Shown piece after piece: positions 46,610 to 54,555 of a stretch of DNA of 64,000 nt; position 1 is the first letter of the stretch, and every line of letters begins with the position of its first letter. Origin of the DNA: Ureibacillus yapensis (GTDB lineage: Bacteria; Bacillota; Bacilli; Bacillales_A; Planococcaceae); NCBI RefSeq assembly GCF_003515775.1, contig NZ_QWEI01000001.1:538106-602105 (forward strand), written 5' to 3'. Made by a program: the position numbers and the translations under genes. The notes under the pieces were generated by a model. That model saw only the letters and a list, made by a program, of their open reading frames with translations, ran no database searches and was not told the DNA's origin.

Positions 46610-47164
46610 ATGATTTTAATGGAACATATTATCCGTGAAGGTCACCCTACGTTAAGAGCCAGAGCAGAAGAAGTAAAATTCCCTCTAACCGAAGAGGACC
46701 GCAAATTGGCTCATGACATGCTAGAATACTTGATTAACAGTCAAAACCCTGAAATTGCAGAAAAATATGGACTGCGATCCGGTATCGGTTTGGCAGCCAA
46801 TCAAATTAATTCTTTAAAAAGAATGTTCGCACTTCATTTGGAAGATGACCAAGGCGAACTATTAAGTTTTGTTGCCATCAATCCTAAAATTGTGAGCCAT
46901 TCGGTCGAAAAAACATACATCCCTTCAGGCGAAGGGTGTTTGTCCGTTGACCGGAATGTCCCTGGCTATGTTCCTCGATATGCCAGAATAACAGTTAAGT
47001 TTTGGACAATCGATGGCGAAGAAAAGAAATTGCGCTTAAAAGGATTGCCTGCAATTGCCTTCCAACATGAATTGGATCATCTGAATGGTGTCATGTTTTA
47101 TGATCACATAAATCCTGAAAATCCATTTGCATCAGTACCGGATTCTTTTCCGTTAGGGGATTAG
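46610..47164 (+). CDS. def: Peptide deformylase
   Basis: This 184-residue metalloenzyme removes the formyl group from new N-termini. The three motifs are GIGLAANQ (58-65), EGCLS (108-112) and QHELDH (152-157), which supply the Cys and two His metal ligands and the catalytic Glu. Its length and inserted loops fit the longer Gram-positive type (B. subtilis DefB/YkrB), which sits next to ykrA and pdhA. ATG follows AAAGGAAG. The stop codon runs into a repeat element. Confidence 0.95.
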   Translation: MILMEHIIREGHPTLRARAEEVKFPLTEEDRKLAHDMLEYLINSQNPEIAEKYGLRSGIGLAANQINSLKRMFALHLEDDQGELLSFVAINPKIVSHSVEKTYIPSGEGCLSVDRNVPGYVPRYARITVKFWTIDGEEKKLRLKGLPAIAFQHELDHLNGVMFYDHINPENPFASVPDSFPLGD

Positions 47165-47388
47165 TAAGAAAAGCGCAAGCTCCCTGCTTAGCCATCGACA
47201 GATGTTTTTTGCGCGTAAGCGAAGCGACAGCAGCAGATATTTTTTGCGCGAAAGCGAAGCAACAGCAGCAAATGTTTCCTGTACCGAAAGCACAGCGGCA
47301 GGTATAGATTTTTTGTGTATCGAAAGCGCAGCGACAGATACAGATGTTTTTGTACCGAAAGCTTATGTTTTTTATAGTAAAATCCAAA
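47165..47388. repeat. REP-like element with five 35/36-bp sub-repeats after def
   Basis: GAAAAGCGCAAGCTCCCTGC begins four bases after the def stop, resembling the element ends at 27.4 and 59.8 kb. Head-to-tail units follow: 47201-47235, 47236-47270, 47271-47306, 47307-47342 and a partial 47343-47366. Units 1-2 read GAT-T6-GCGCG-n-AAGCGAAGC and match the 27.4 kb copies. Units 3-4 have end sequences TGTACC/GGTATA and TGTATC/GATACA, which pair with each other within a unit. The Cys-rich minus-strand frame here is an artefact of the repeats. Confidence 0.82.
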
Positions 47389-47423
47389 AAGGAGTCTTGA
47401 AAGTTTTGCTTTCAGGACTCCTT
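47389..47423 (+). terminator. Terminator downstream of def
   Basis: AAGGAGTCTTGAAAG (47389-47403) pairs with CTTTCAGGACTCCTT (47409-47423), with one G-U pair, followed by CTTTATT. Confidence 0.82.
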
Positions 47424-47506
47424 CTTTATTATGAACAAAATTTTTTATTTATAGTCTAAGCATTATTAAACATACTACATAAAATAGTATAGGAAGAGTA
47501 TTTGCT

Positions 47507-48277
47507 TTAAATGATGTTCAGCTTGCTCATCGCCCTTGCCAAACCATCTTCGTCAACATGATCGGTAACAAGATTCGCCGCTTTTTTCGCTTTTTCATGA
47601 CCATTGCCCATTGCAACCGAAGTGCCCACAGCCTGAAGCATTTCAATATCGTTCAACCCATCGCCAAAGGCAATTGAATTTTCAATCGGAATATTCATTC
47701 TTTCAAGCAAATACTGGATTCCCCGTGCTTTTGAACCGTCCTTTGGCAAAATATCACAGGAGTAAGGATGCCATCGAACAAATTTAACTTCCGGAAAAGA
47801 ATCGCGGTATAGCTGTTCATCTTTTTCTTCCATAAAAATCAGTGTTTGGTACACTTCATTATCCTCATAAAATAACGGATTGCTCTGCGGGTAGGGATAT
47901 TTTAATGTGGTTATTCCTTGTTCAATGAAAGAATGGTCGTCAACCGAAGCAATCATTTCTTTATCGTCAATAAATACAACCGGATGATTTCGCGCCTCTC
48001 CAAAGCGAATAATTTTGGCTAAATAATCTTTGGGCACACTATCCGTAAATAGAACTTCTCCTTTATAGACGACATACTGGCCGTTAAAAGTAACAAATGT
48101 ATCAATCTCCAGTTCCTCCAGAACGCTTTCGATCATGAAAGGAGCTCTTCCGGTGGCAATAGCAATTTCGTATCCATTATTTCTTGCTCTTTGAATCGCC
48201 TTTTTGGCAGAATCGGGAATTTCCTTTCTGCTATTATAAAGCGTTCCATCCACATCAAAAAATAGAATTCTTGTCAT
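47507..48277 (-). CDS. ykrA: YkrA, HAD-superfamily Cof-type phosphatase
   Basis: This 256-residue phosphatase has HAD motif I FFDVDGTLYNS (about 6-16), motif II ATGRAP, a type IIB cap domain, Lys in DGSKARGIQYLLE and motif IV FGDGLNDIEMLQAVGTSVAMGNGHEKAKKAA. Such Cof-type enzymes dephosphorylate sugar phosphates, nucleotides or flavin precursors; the substrate is unknown. ATG at 48277 is eight bases after AGAGG. It lies between def and rpoY, as in B. subtilis. Confidence 0.9.
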   Translation of the reverse strand: MTRILFFDVDGTLYNSRKEIPDSAKKAIQRARNNGYEIAIATGRAPFMIESVLEELEIDTFVTFNGQYVVYKGEVLFTDSVPKDYLAKIIRFGEARNHPVVFIDDKEMIASVDDHSFIEQGITTLKYPYPQSNPLFYEDNEVYQTLIFMEEKDEQLYRDSFPEVKFVRWHPYSCDILPKDGSKARGIQYLLERMNIPIENSIAFGDGLNDIEMLQAVGTSVAMGNGHEKAKKAANLVTDHVDEDGLARAMSKLNII

Positions 48278-48321
48278 GTCCATAACCTCTCAACACATAT
48301 TTATATGTAAATAGAAAATAC

Positions 48322-48350
48322 TTTACATATAGAGAAATCAATAGTATAAT
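48322..48350 (+). promoter_or_regulatory. Near-consensus sigma-A promoter of the 23-codon gene
   Basis: TTTACA (48322-48327), a 17-bp spacer and a perfect TATAAT (48345-48350). It is among the strongest promoter matches in the window and points at a 23-codon frame. Confidence 0.75.
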
Positions 48351-48371
48351 CCAAGTAAGGAGTGATGTGCC

Positions 48372-48443
48372 ATGTTGAAGCGACTCAAAAAGAAAATTTT
48401 GAAACGATTAAATGGCATCCTCGGTAAAAAGTCAATTGCTTAA
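48372..48443 (+). CDS. Candidate 23-residue cationic amphipathic peptide
   Basis: The frame reads MLKRLKKKILKRLNGILGKK followed by SIA and stop. Seven Lys and two Arg with no acidic residue give a charge near +9. Leu/Ile at positions 2, 5, 9, 10, 13, 16 and 17 line one face of a helix. AAGGAG lies nine bases before the ATG. A strong promoter lies just upstream and a terminator starts inside the stop codon, so this is a complete transcription unit of about 110 bases. The predicted transcript begins at or near the ribosome site, so the leader is very short. It could instead be a small RNA, with the frame fortuitous. Family unknown. Confidence 0.55.
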   Translation: MLKRLKKKILKRLNGILGKKSIA

Positions 48444-48465
48444 GCCCTTCAAAATTGAAGGGCTT
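48442..48465 (+). terminator. Terminator of the 23-codon gene
   Basis: AAGCCCTTCAA (48442-48452) pairs perfectly with TTGAAGGGCTT (48455-48465) across a two-base loop, followed by TTCTTTATTTT. The first arm starts within the TAA stop codon. Confidence 0.88.
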
Positions 48466-48776
48466 TTCTTTATTTTAAGCGAGACGCGTGATAATATAAA
48501 GGAAATGCAACCCGATTTTAGGCAATTACATTTCTCTTTTACTAGATACCAGGAAAATTCAATTCACCAACCTGATAGTAAAACGAGACTCTGCATCCAT
48601 TTGATGGTAATATGAGTGATAGTGAGTTTCCGTGCCGAAAAATATGGCAAAAAGAAGAGAATGCCTTAAAACGCCACAAGAAAGAATGGCAAACTGAAGT
48701 TTTAGCAGGCAATGTAAGAGCTTTAAATAATTTGTAATGGTGCAAGCAAATGTACGTTAATCAAAGGAGAGAATTT
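48466..48776 (+). other. Leader region of rpoY-rnjA
   Basis: Between the mini-gene terminator and rpoY lies an AT-rich region with an extended -10 (TG-n-TAATAT, -10 at 48492-48497) that may start the rpoY-rnjA transcript, giving a leader of about 275 bases. It contains a possible 41-codon frame at 48612. I see no riboswitch. Confidence 0.4.
48612..48737 (+). CDS. Doubtful 41-residue frame upstream of rpoY
   Basis: MSDSEFPCRK is followed by a charged helical stretch (EENALKRHKKEWQTEVLAG). Composition looks protein-like rather than random, but there is only a poor GGT ribosome site and no family that I recognise. It could be a small protein, a remnant of a longer gene, or chance. Confidence 0.25.
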   Translation: MSDSEFPCRKIWQKEENALKRHKKEWQTEVLAGNVRALNNL

Positions 48777-48986
48777 ATGATTTACAAAGTTTATTACCAA
48801 GAAAATGCGTCAGAAGTACCAGTTCGCGAAAATACAAAAAGTCTATATTTAGAAGCATCTTCTGAGAGAGAAGTCCGTGATTATCTAAAAGATCGCAACT
48901 ATAATATCGAGTATATCCAATTACTGGAGGGCAATTATTTGGAATATGAACAAAACAGCCCTAACTTCCGCTTGGAGAATGCATAA
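48777..48986 (+). CDS. rpoY: RpoY, RNA polymerase epsilon subunit
   Basis: This 69-residue protein ([56 protein letters not shown]) is the DUF1447 family epsilon subunit of Firmicutes RNA polymerase (B. subtilis YkzG). ATG at 48777 follows AAAGGAGAG; an earlier in-frame start lacks a site. It lies six bases before rnjA, its usual partner, so the two are co-transcribed. Confidence 0.93.
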   Translation: MIYKVYYQENASEVPVRENTKSLYLEASSEREVRDYLKDRNYNIEYIQLLEGNYLEYEQNSPNFRLENA

Positions 48987-48992
48987 TTTATT

Positions 48993-50660
48993 ATGAAATT
49001 TGTAAAAAATGACCAAGCTGCGGTATTCGCTCTCGGCGGACTGGGCGAAATCGGAAAAAACACATATGCAGTACAATTCCAGGATGAAATCATCGTCATT
49101 GATGCCGGAATCAAGTTTCCGGAGGACGATTTGTTGGGAATCGACTATGTGATTCCTGACTACACATACTTAGTGCGTAATATCGATAAAATAAAGGGCT
49201 TATTTATCACACATGGCCACGAAGACCATATTGGCGGAATTCCCTATTTATTGCGCCAGTTAAACATCCCTGTTTACGGTGGCAAGCTTGCTTTGGGGCT
49301 ATTGCGCAATAAATTGGATGAGCATGGCCTATTGCGTACGACTAAATTGATTGAAATCAAAGAAGACGATGTGATTAAATTCAGAAAAACATCTGTTAGC
49401 TTCTTTAGAACAACACATAGTATTCCGGATGCATTTGGTATTGTCGTGAAAACCCCTCCCGGCAATATTGTGCATACAGGCGACTTTAAGTTTGACTTTA
49501 CGCCTGTCGGGGAGCCGGCCAACTTAACGAAAATGGCCGAAATCGGTCGCGATGGCGTTCTTTGCTTGCTTTCGGACAGTACAAACGCGGAAGTTCCGAA
49601 CTTTACAATGTCTGAACGCAAAGTAGGAGAAAGTATCGATGACATTTTACGAAAAGTGGATGGTCGCATTATCTTTGCAACATTCGCATCAAATATTCAT
49701 CGTCTTCAGCAAGTAACGGATGCAGCTGCACAATATGGCCGCAAAATTGCCGTATTCGGCCGTTCCATGGATAATGCCATTTCCATAGGCCGCGAACTGG
49801 GCTATATTACTGCTCCGAAGGAAACCTTTGTGGATGCGCAAACGATTAACCGCTTGCCGGCCAATGAAGTCTTGATTTTATGTACAGGCTCCCAAGGTGA
49901 ACCGATGGCTGCTTTATCGAGAATTGCAAATGGAACACACCGTCAAATTCAAATTCAGCCGGGAGATACGGTTGTATTTTCTTCGTCACCGATTCCAGGG
50001 AATTTGATGAGCGTAAATAAAATCATTAACCTTTTATTCCGCGCGGGAGCCGAAGTTATTCACGGTTCTTTGAACAATATCCATACTTCCGGGCACGGAT
50101 CCCAGGAAGAACAAAAACTGATGCTCCGTTTGATGAAGCCAAAATTCTTTATGCCGATTCATGGTGAGTACCGTATGTTGAAAATGCATACAAAACTTGC
50201 TGAAGATTGCGATGTCCCTATTGAGAATACCTTTGTCATGGAAAATGGCGAGGTGCTGGCTTTAAGTGCAAACGAAGCGCACGTTGCCGGCAAAATTCCT
50301 TCCGGCGATGTTTATATTGATGGCAGCGGCATTGGGGATATCGGAAATATTGTATTGCGCGACCGACGCATTCTTTCTGAAGAAGGTTTAGTTATTGTCG
50401 TTGTAAGTGTCGATATGAAAAAACAAAAAATGGTGGCTGGCCCGGACATTATTTCACGAGGTTTCGTCTATATGCGTGAATCAGGTTCACTCATCAGTGA
50501 AGCTCAAAAAATGTTGAACAACCATCTAAATGAAATGATTCAATTGAAGTCTACACAGTGGACCGAATTGAAAAATGAAATTACGGACGTACTTGGACCA
50601 TATTTATTTGAAAAAACAAAGCGACGTCCAATGATTTTGCCGATTATTATGGAAGTTTAA
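48993..50660 (+). CDS. rnjA: RNase J1
   Basis: This 555-residue metallo-beta-lactamase/beta-CASP nuclease has HGHEDHIGG (74-82), DFKFDFTPV, the beta-CASP region [13 protein letters not shown], and the later histidines in [30 protein letters not shown]. It degrades and matures RNA 5' to 3' and also cuts internally. Length and position next to rpoY identify RNase J1 rather than J2. The ribosome site is weak (GGAG inside the end of rpoY, 15 bases away), suggesting coupling. Confidence 0.96.
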   Translation: MKFVKNDQAAVFALGGLGEIGKNTYAVQFQDEIIVIDAGIKFPEDDLLGIDYVIPDYTYLVRNIDKIKGLFITHGHEDHIGGIPYLLRQLNIPVYGGKLALGLLRNKLDEHGLLRTTKLIEIKEDDVIKFRKTSVSFFRTTHSIPDAFGIVVKTPPGNIVHTGDFKFDFTPVGEPANLTKMAEIGRDGVLCLLSDSTNAEVPNFTMSERKVGESIDDILRKVDGRIIFATFASNIHRLQQVTDAAAQYGRKIAVFGRSMDNAISIGRELGYITAPKETFVDAQTINRLPANEVLILCTGSQGEPMAALSRIANGTHRQIQIQPGDTVVFSSSPIPGNLMSVNKIINLLFRAGAEVIHGSLNNIHTSGHGSQEEQKLMLRLMKPKFFMPIHGEYRMLKMHTKLAEDCDVPIENTFVMENGEVLALSANEAHVAGKIPSGDVYIDGSGIGDIGNIVLRDRRILSEEGLVIVVVSVDMKKQKMVAGPDIISRGFVYMRESGSLISEAQKMLNNHLNEMIQLKSTQWTELKNEITDVLGPYLFEKTKRRPMILPIIMEV

Positions 50661-50683
50661 GCATAGAATAGTCAATTGACTTA

Positions 50684-50725
50684 AAAAAAGGGTTTAGTTC
50701 ACAATTGCGAACTAAGCCCTTTTTT
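50684..50725. terminator. Bidirectional terminator between rnjA and ktrC
   Basis: AAAAAAGGG-TTAGTTC (50684-50700) pairs with GAACTAAGCCCTTTTTT (50709-50725), with one weak pair; T runs lie on both strands between convergent genes. Confidence 0.88.
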
Positions 50726-50739
50726 ATGAACTACAATTC

Positions 50740-51399
50740 TTAACTCATCATTTTCTTCACAAAGCGATTAATATCGACATCTGCCCCAATCACAAGCAAA
50801 ATATCACCAAGCAATATTTTTTCATCTGCCGCCGGGGAGATAAGAATCGCTTCTCCGCGTTTTACCCCTACGATATTAATACCGTATTTTGCACGTATAT
50901 CCAAGTCGATTAATGAATATCCCGCAATTCGTTCATTCGCCCGAATCTCCATGATGGAATGCTCGTCAGATAACTCTAGATAATCCAATACATTGCTGGA
51001 CATTATATTATTGGCAATACGTATACCCATGTCCCGCTCCGGATGGACAACACGGTCCGCACCAATCCTATGCAGTACCCTTGCATGGTAGTCATTTGTG
51101 GCTTTGACCGTAATTTGCTGGACCCCCAAATCTTTCAAAATCAAAGTGGTTAAAATACTTGCCTGAATATTTTCACCGATCGCAATAATGACATGTTCAA
51201 AATTGCGGATTCCAAGCGCGATAACCGTTTCTTCATCCGTCGTATCAGCAATAACCGCTTGAGTTGCAATCTTTGCATACTCGTCTACTCTTTCAGCTTT
51301 GGCATCTATTGCCAACACATCGGCTCCAAGCCTAATTAGTTCTCTTACGATACTGCCACCAAACCGACCTAATCCTACAACAACAAATTCTTTTTTCAT
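50740..51399 (-). CDS. ktrC: KtrC, gating subunit of a potassium channel-transporter
   Basis: This 219-residue cytoplasmic ring protein has an RCK_N domain with GLGRFGGSIV (Gly9/11/14), AIDAKAERVDE and VIIAIGENIQASILTTLILKDLG, then an RCK_C domain from about 140 to 218. It binds ATP/ADP and, in this family, c-di-AMP in the C-domain. It needs a membrane KtrD/KtrB partner, which is not in the window. B. subtilis KtrC (YkqB) also lies beside rnjA. c-di-AMP links it to the DarB protein at 63 kb. Confidence 0.92.
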   Translation of the reverse strand: MKKEFVVVGLGRFGGSIVRELIRLGADVLAIDAKAERVDEYAKIATQAVIADTTDEETVIALGIRNFEHVIIAIGENIQASILTTLILKDLGVQQITVKATNDYHARVLHRIGADRVVHPERDMGIRIANNIMSSNVLDYLELSDEHSIMEIRANERIAGYSLIDLDIRAKYGINIVGVKRGEAILISPAADEKILLGDILLVIGADVDINRFVKKMMS

Positions 51400-51505
51400 G
51401 TTAAACCTCCGTACAAAGCAGATGCTTTTAGTTTAACTTAGTCTATATCATTTGTACAAATGCCAGTTTCAAATTTATATGGTCAATCGATTAGGTCATT
51501 CATGA

Positions 51506-52282
51506 TTATTTATGCTCTTTGACCCCTACTACCCGTATTCTTTTGTAATCCGCGAACCACGAACCATTATGGTACATGGAAGACCGAAGAGATTGTTCAA
51601 CCTTACTAATCAAGGATTCTTTCGTGGCCGCATCGATCCCGGTAAATAATTGATTGGCAAACATATGGATCCAGTTTCTTAAACCATCAGCACCCTTTAA
51701 TTCAGTAGGGCGGTCAAAGTGCTGGGCGTAGACTACCCGAAATCCTGCTTGCTCCATAAGGGGTGTGTATTGGCCGATACTTGGATAAAACCAAGGATAA
51801 TTCTCATCGCTAAAGATATATCCTGCTTTTTTTATTTGATTAATAATTTCATTCGTAATGATTTCAACGTTCCCTTTTCCCCCAAACTCCGCTACAAATC
51901 GCCCGCCGGATTTCAAGCTTTTATAAATACATTGCAAAGCCTTTTCCGGTGGCTTCACCCAATGCAGTGTAGCATTTGAAAAGACAGCATCAAATTCCTC
52001 AGCATAGTCCAATTCAGTTGCATCTTTCACTTCAAATTTTATTGCTGGGTACTTGCTTATGGCTTGCTCAATCATATTTGCAGATTGATCGATCCCAGTT
52101 ACGACTGCACCGCTATCTTTTAGTTGATTTGCTAAATCTCCCGTTCCGCACCCAACATCCAATATCTTTTCATTTTCCTGAAGAGATAATAATTCTACTA
52201 AATCCGCGCCATATCTTGAAACAAATGAATGATTCGTATCATAAGCTTTCGCGTTCCACTGGTCCTTTACACTATTCTGCAT
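51506..52282 (-). CDS. Class I SAM-dependent methyltransferase
   Basis: This 258-residue enzyme has the SAM loop ILDVGCGTGDLANQL (about 41-55), acidic GIDQSANMIEQA, and FDAVFSNATLHWVKPPEKAL, like trans-aconitate or UbiE-type methyltransferases. The substrate cannot be read from sequence. ATG at 52282 follows AGGAGG. It is a single gene between ktrC and the DUF2935 gene; B. subtilis has no equivalent there. Confidence 0.87.
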   Translation of the reverse strand: MQNSVKDQWNAKAYDTNHSFVSRYGADLVELLSLQENEKILDVGCGTGDLANQLKDSGAVVTGIDQSANMIEQAISKYPAIKFEVKDATELDYAEEFDAVFSNATLHWVKPPEKALQCIYKSLKSGGRFVAEFGGKGNVEIITNEIINQIKKAGYIFSDENYPWFYPSIGQYTPLMEQAGFRVVYAQHFDRPTELKGADGLRNWIHMFANQLFTGIDAATKESLISKVEQSLRSSMYHNGSWFADYKRIRVVGVKEHK

Positions 52283-52443
52283 GTGATCCCTCCTATTTGA
52301 GCTAATTATATTGGAAGGATGAAAAGATTAATATTTCCGATTTTTTATATTTTTTATAAATAATAGTTATATGGCTTTATGTTTAATATCCCAAAACCCT
52401 TTTGAATAACTTAATCTGAATAATAAAAAAGGAGCTGTAAAAA

Positions 52444-53202
52444 CTGGACTATTTTGAACAGGCCGTCTTTGAACATGATTTTTGGTTATCCGTGCTAGGT
52501 GACCACGCTCATTTTATTCATGATTCATTATATCCGTCCGAAAAAGACGACATTGCGAAAGCAACGCATTTTATTCAGCAATTTCAACAACTCTTCGCGC
52601 AAATTGAACTATTGGATGAATCGACAATCCTGCCGTTTACAAATAGCGTGGAGGAAGAAGTAGAAGAATTCAAATCGTTTAAACTTTCCCTTATAAGACG
52701 CCATATTACTGGCGGTATGAAAATTCATCTTACTCCAACTTTTTTAAATCATATGGTCAATGAATTGGAAGAATATCAACTGCTTTTAAGCTTCCTCAAA
52801 GAGGGAAAGGTTCCACCCATATTTCATGAATTGCATCATCATCTGCTTTGGCTTCTCGATGCTTCCGGGCATGCAGGAGCCATCAACGACAGACTTGATG
52901 GTGTAGAGAAAAGGCTCAAGGACAAAAGCCATGTGTTTACGAAGCATTTTGAACAATTCTATTTAAAAGCTGTCGAGTTAACAGGTTACTTACGGACGAA
53001 TGCAAGTGAATTTCCTGCACTGGCAAGATTTAATCATGAAGCTGAAATTGAAATGGGTTTATTCAAGACTTTTTTGCACGAACTGGAAGAGATGGAGTTA
53101 ACAGCGGAAGTACTGGGTATTTTTACTGTTTCCATGGCAGAACATATGTTAAGAGAGGAACAATACTATCTCAAGAAACTAGCGCAATCTAAAACAGTAT
53201 AA
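52444..53202 (+). CDS. DUF2935 protein with a probable CTG start
   Basis: This 252-residue helical protein carries two ferritin-like DUF2935 repeats; His/Glu-rich stretches (FEHDFWLSVLGDHAHFIHDS, RHITGGMKIH, IFHELHHHLLW, FNHEAEIEMGLF, MAEHMLREEQYYL) suggest metal binding. The conserved N-terminus LDYFEQAVFEHDFW lies upstream of the first usual start (GTG 52492). The only candidate between the in-frame stop at 52438 and that region is CTG at 52444, nine bases after AAAAAAGGAG. If GTG were used, 16 family residues would be lost. Function is unknown. Confidence 0.82.
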   Translation: MDYFEQAVFEHDFWLSVLGDHAHFIHDSLYPSEKDDIAKATHFIQQFQQLFAQIELLDESTILPFTNSVEEEVEEFKSFKLSLIRRHITGGMKIHLTPTFLNHMVNELEEYQLLLSFLKEGKVPPIFHELHHHLLWLLDASGHAGAINDRLDGVEKRLKDKSHVFTKHFEQFYLKAVELTGYLRTNASEFPALARFNHEAEIEMGLFKTFLHELEEMELTAEVLGIFTVSMAEHMLREEQYYLKKLAQSKTV

Positions 53203-53205
53203 ATA

Positions 53206-53244
53206 AAAGTCGATTCTTCCTTAAGTTTTTGAAGAATCGACTTT
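53206..53244. terminator. Terminator between the DUF2935 gene and ykuV
   Basis: AAAGTCGATTCTTC (53206-53219) pairs perfectly with GAAGAATCGACTTT (53231-53244), between convergent genes. Confidence 0.86.
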
Positions 53245-53289
53245 ACTTTTGTTTGTTCACTGCACGAAAGAATGATTTTCATCGATTTG

Positions 53290-53727
53290 CTACTCATTCA
53301 TTAGTTTCACAATCCGCTTTTCTAGCAATTTCAATCCACTATCCCCTGCCTGCAAATATCGAAGGTTTCCTTTACGGTCAAAAATATAATATGAAGGAAC
53401 ATACTGGTTATGAAAACGATCTGATAATTCCAACTTGCTATCAACGAAAATAGGCTGCGTCATGTTGTACTTTAGAGCTCTTTTCTTTATTTTTTCCAAA
53501 TTGGTATCTTCCTTTGACCGAGGCATATGGACTGAAATGAAATGAATGCGATTCCCGTACTTTTCTCTCAAAAAACGAACTTCCGACAAACTTTCTTTGC
53601 AGGAATGGCAACTGATCGACCAGAAATGAATGATTGTCGGTTTTCCCATCAACTCTTCCCTTTTCACTTGACCATTGATCCATGCTGTTTCTCCTGTCAG
53701 CTCGGGCATGGGCGAACGCAATTTCAT
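53290..53727 (-). CDS. ykuV: YkuV-like thiol-disulfide oxidoreductase
   Basis: This 145-residue cytoplasmic TlpA/ResA-like thioredoxin has FWSISCHSCKESL with redox Cys at about 40 and 43, and VPSYYIFDRKGNL with the cis-proline. It lacks a signal peptide. It matches B. subtilis YkuV closely (MKLRxPMPELTGE start, HMPRSEDD-like HMPRSKED). ATG at 53727 follows GAGGAGGAG. It follows the peroxiredoxin gene by 41 bases and probably reduces it or related thiols. Confidence 0.9.
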   Translation of the reverse strand: MKLRSPMPELTGETAWINGQVKREELMGKPTIIHFWSISCHSCKESLSEVRFLREKYGNRIHFISVHMPRSKEDTNLEKIKKRALKYNMTQPIFVDSKLELSDRFHNQYVPSYYIFDRKGNLRYLQAGDSGLKLLEKRIVKLMNE

Positions 53728-53768
53728 AAAACTCCTCCTCAAAAGATGCCGGGTGCGAATAAATCCTG

Positions 53769-54311
53769 TTATAAGGTTTCTTCCCCTGGCCTCCAGTTTG
53801 CCGGGCATAATTTTCCTGTTTGCAGTGCTTGGAGAACACGCAGCACTTCCTCCACATCCCGGCCGATATTTTGATGATGAACCACCTGGTATTGAAGCTC
53901 CCCTTGCGGATTAATAATAAATAACCCTCTTAAAGCAATCCCCTCTTCTTCCACCAAAACGCCATACTTTCGCGCTACCTGTTGATTGTGGTCGGCAGCT
54001 AAAGGGTATTGCAACGGGCCAATGCCATTTTTATCTCGATCTGTATTTATCCAAGCCAAATGCGTATAAACCGTATCCGTCGAGACTCCAATTACTTCTG
54101 CATCCAAATCATGAAAATCCTCATAATAATCGGACATAGACGTAATTTCAGTGGGACACACAAAAGTAAAATCCATCGGGTAGAAAAACAATACTGTCCA
54201 CTTTTGCCCGGAAATCAACTCTTCCAAAGAAACGGTGCCAAAGGTTTTATCCGGCAATACCGCATCCATCTTAAATTTCGGTGCAGGCTTGCCAACCTGT
54301 AAAACAACCAA
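53769..54311 (-). CDS. ykuU: YkuU-like 2-Cys peroxiredoxin
   Basis: This 180-residue AhpC/TSA-family enzyme reduces hydrogen peroxide or organic peroxides. FFYPMDFTFVCPTEITSMSD contains the peroxidatic Cys52 and LQTGKLCPANWRPGEETL the resolving Cys at about 169. ALRGLFIINPQGELQY is typical. The likely start is TTG at 54311, six bases after GGGGGAG; an ATG just before it is in another frame. Paired with ykuV, as in B. subtilis. Confidence 0.92.
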   Translation of the reverse strand: MVVLQVGKPAPKFKMDAVLPDKTFGTVSLEELISGQKWTVLFFYPMDFTFVCPTEITSMSDYYEDFHDLDAEVIGVSTDTVYTHLAWINTDRDKNGIGPLQYPLAADHNQQVARKYGVLVEEEGIALRGLFIINPQGELQYQVVHHQNIGRDVEEVLRVLQALQTGKLCPANWRPGEETL

Positions 54312-54555
54312 TCATGTCTCCCCCCACTTCTTTTTTCTAAAACTGTAAACGACAAGGAACTCTGCACTATAAGACTTTAGTTTATTTGAAATTATTCGAA
54401 TATTACTCAATGAATTGCAAAGGATTTTCTGTATAGTAATATGGTGATAAGGTACATTTCGTTCTCTCATTTTTTTATTTTAAGGATATGTTTACGCTTA
54501 GTGGAGAATTTCCATATTCAGTTTAGTGAATAGCAACAAATAAGGAGGTTGGCAA

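Noticed and set aside
47091-47387. Cys-rich 98-codon minus-strand frame after def
   Set aside because: It arises from translating the 35/36-bp repeats and overlaps def; the repeated Cys/Ala pattern is a repeat artefact.
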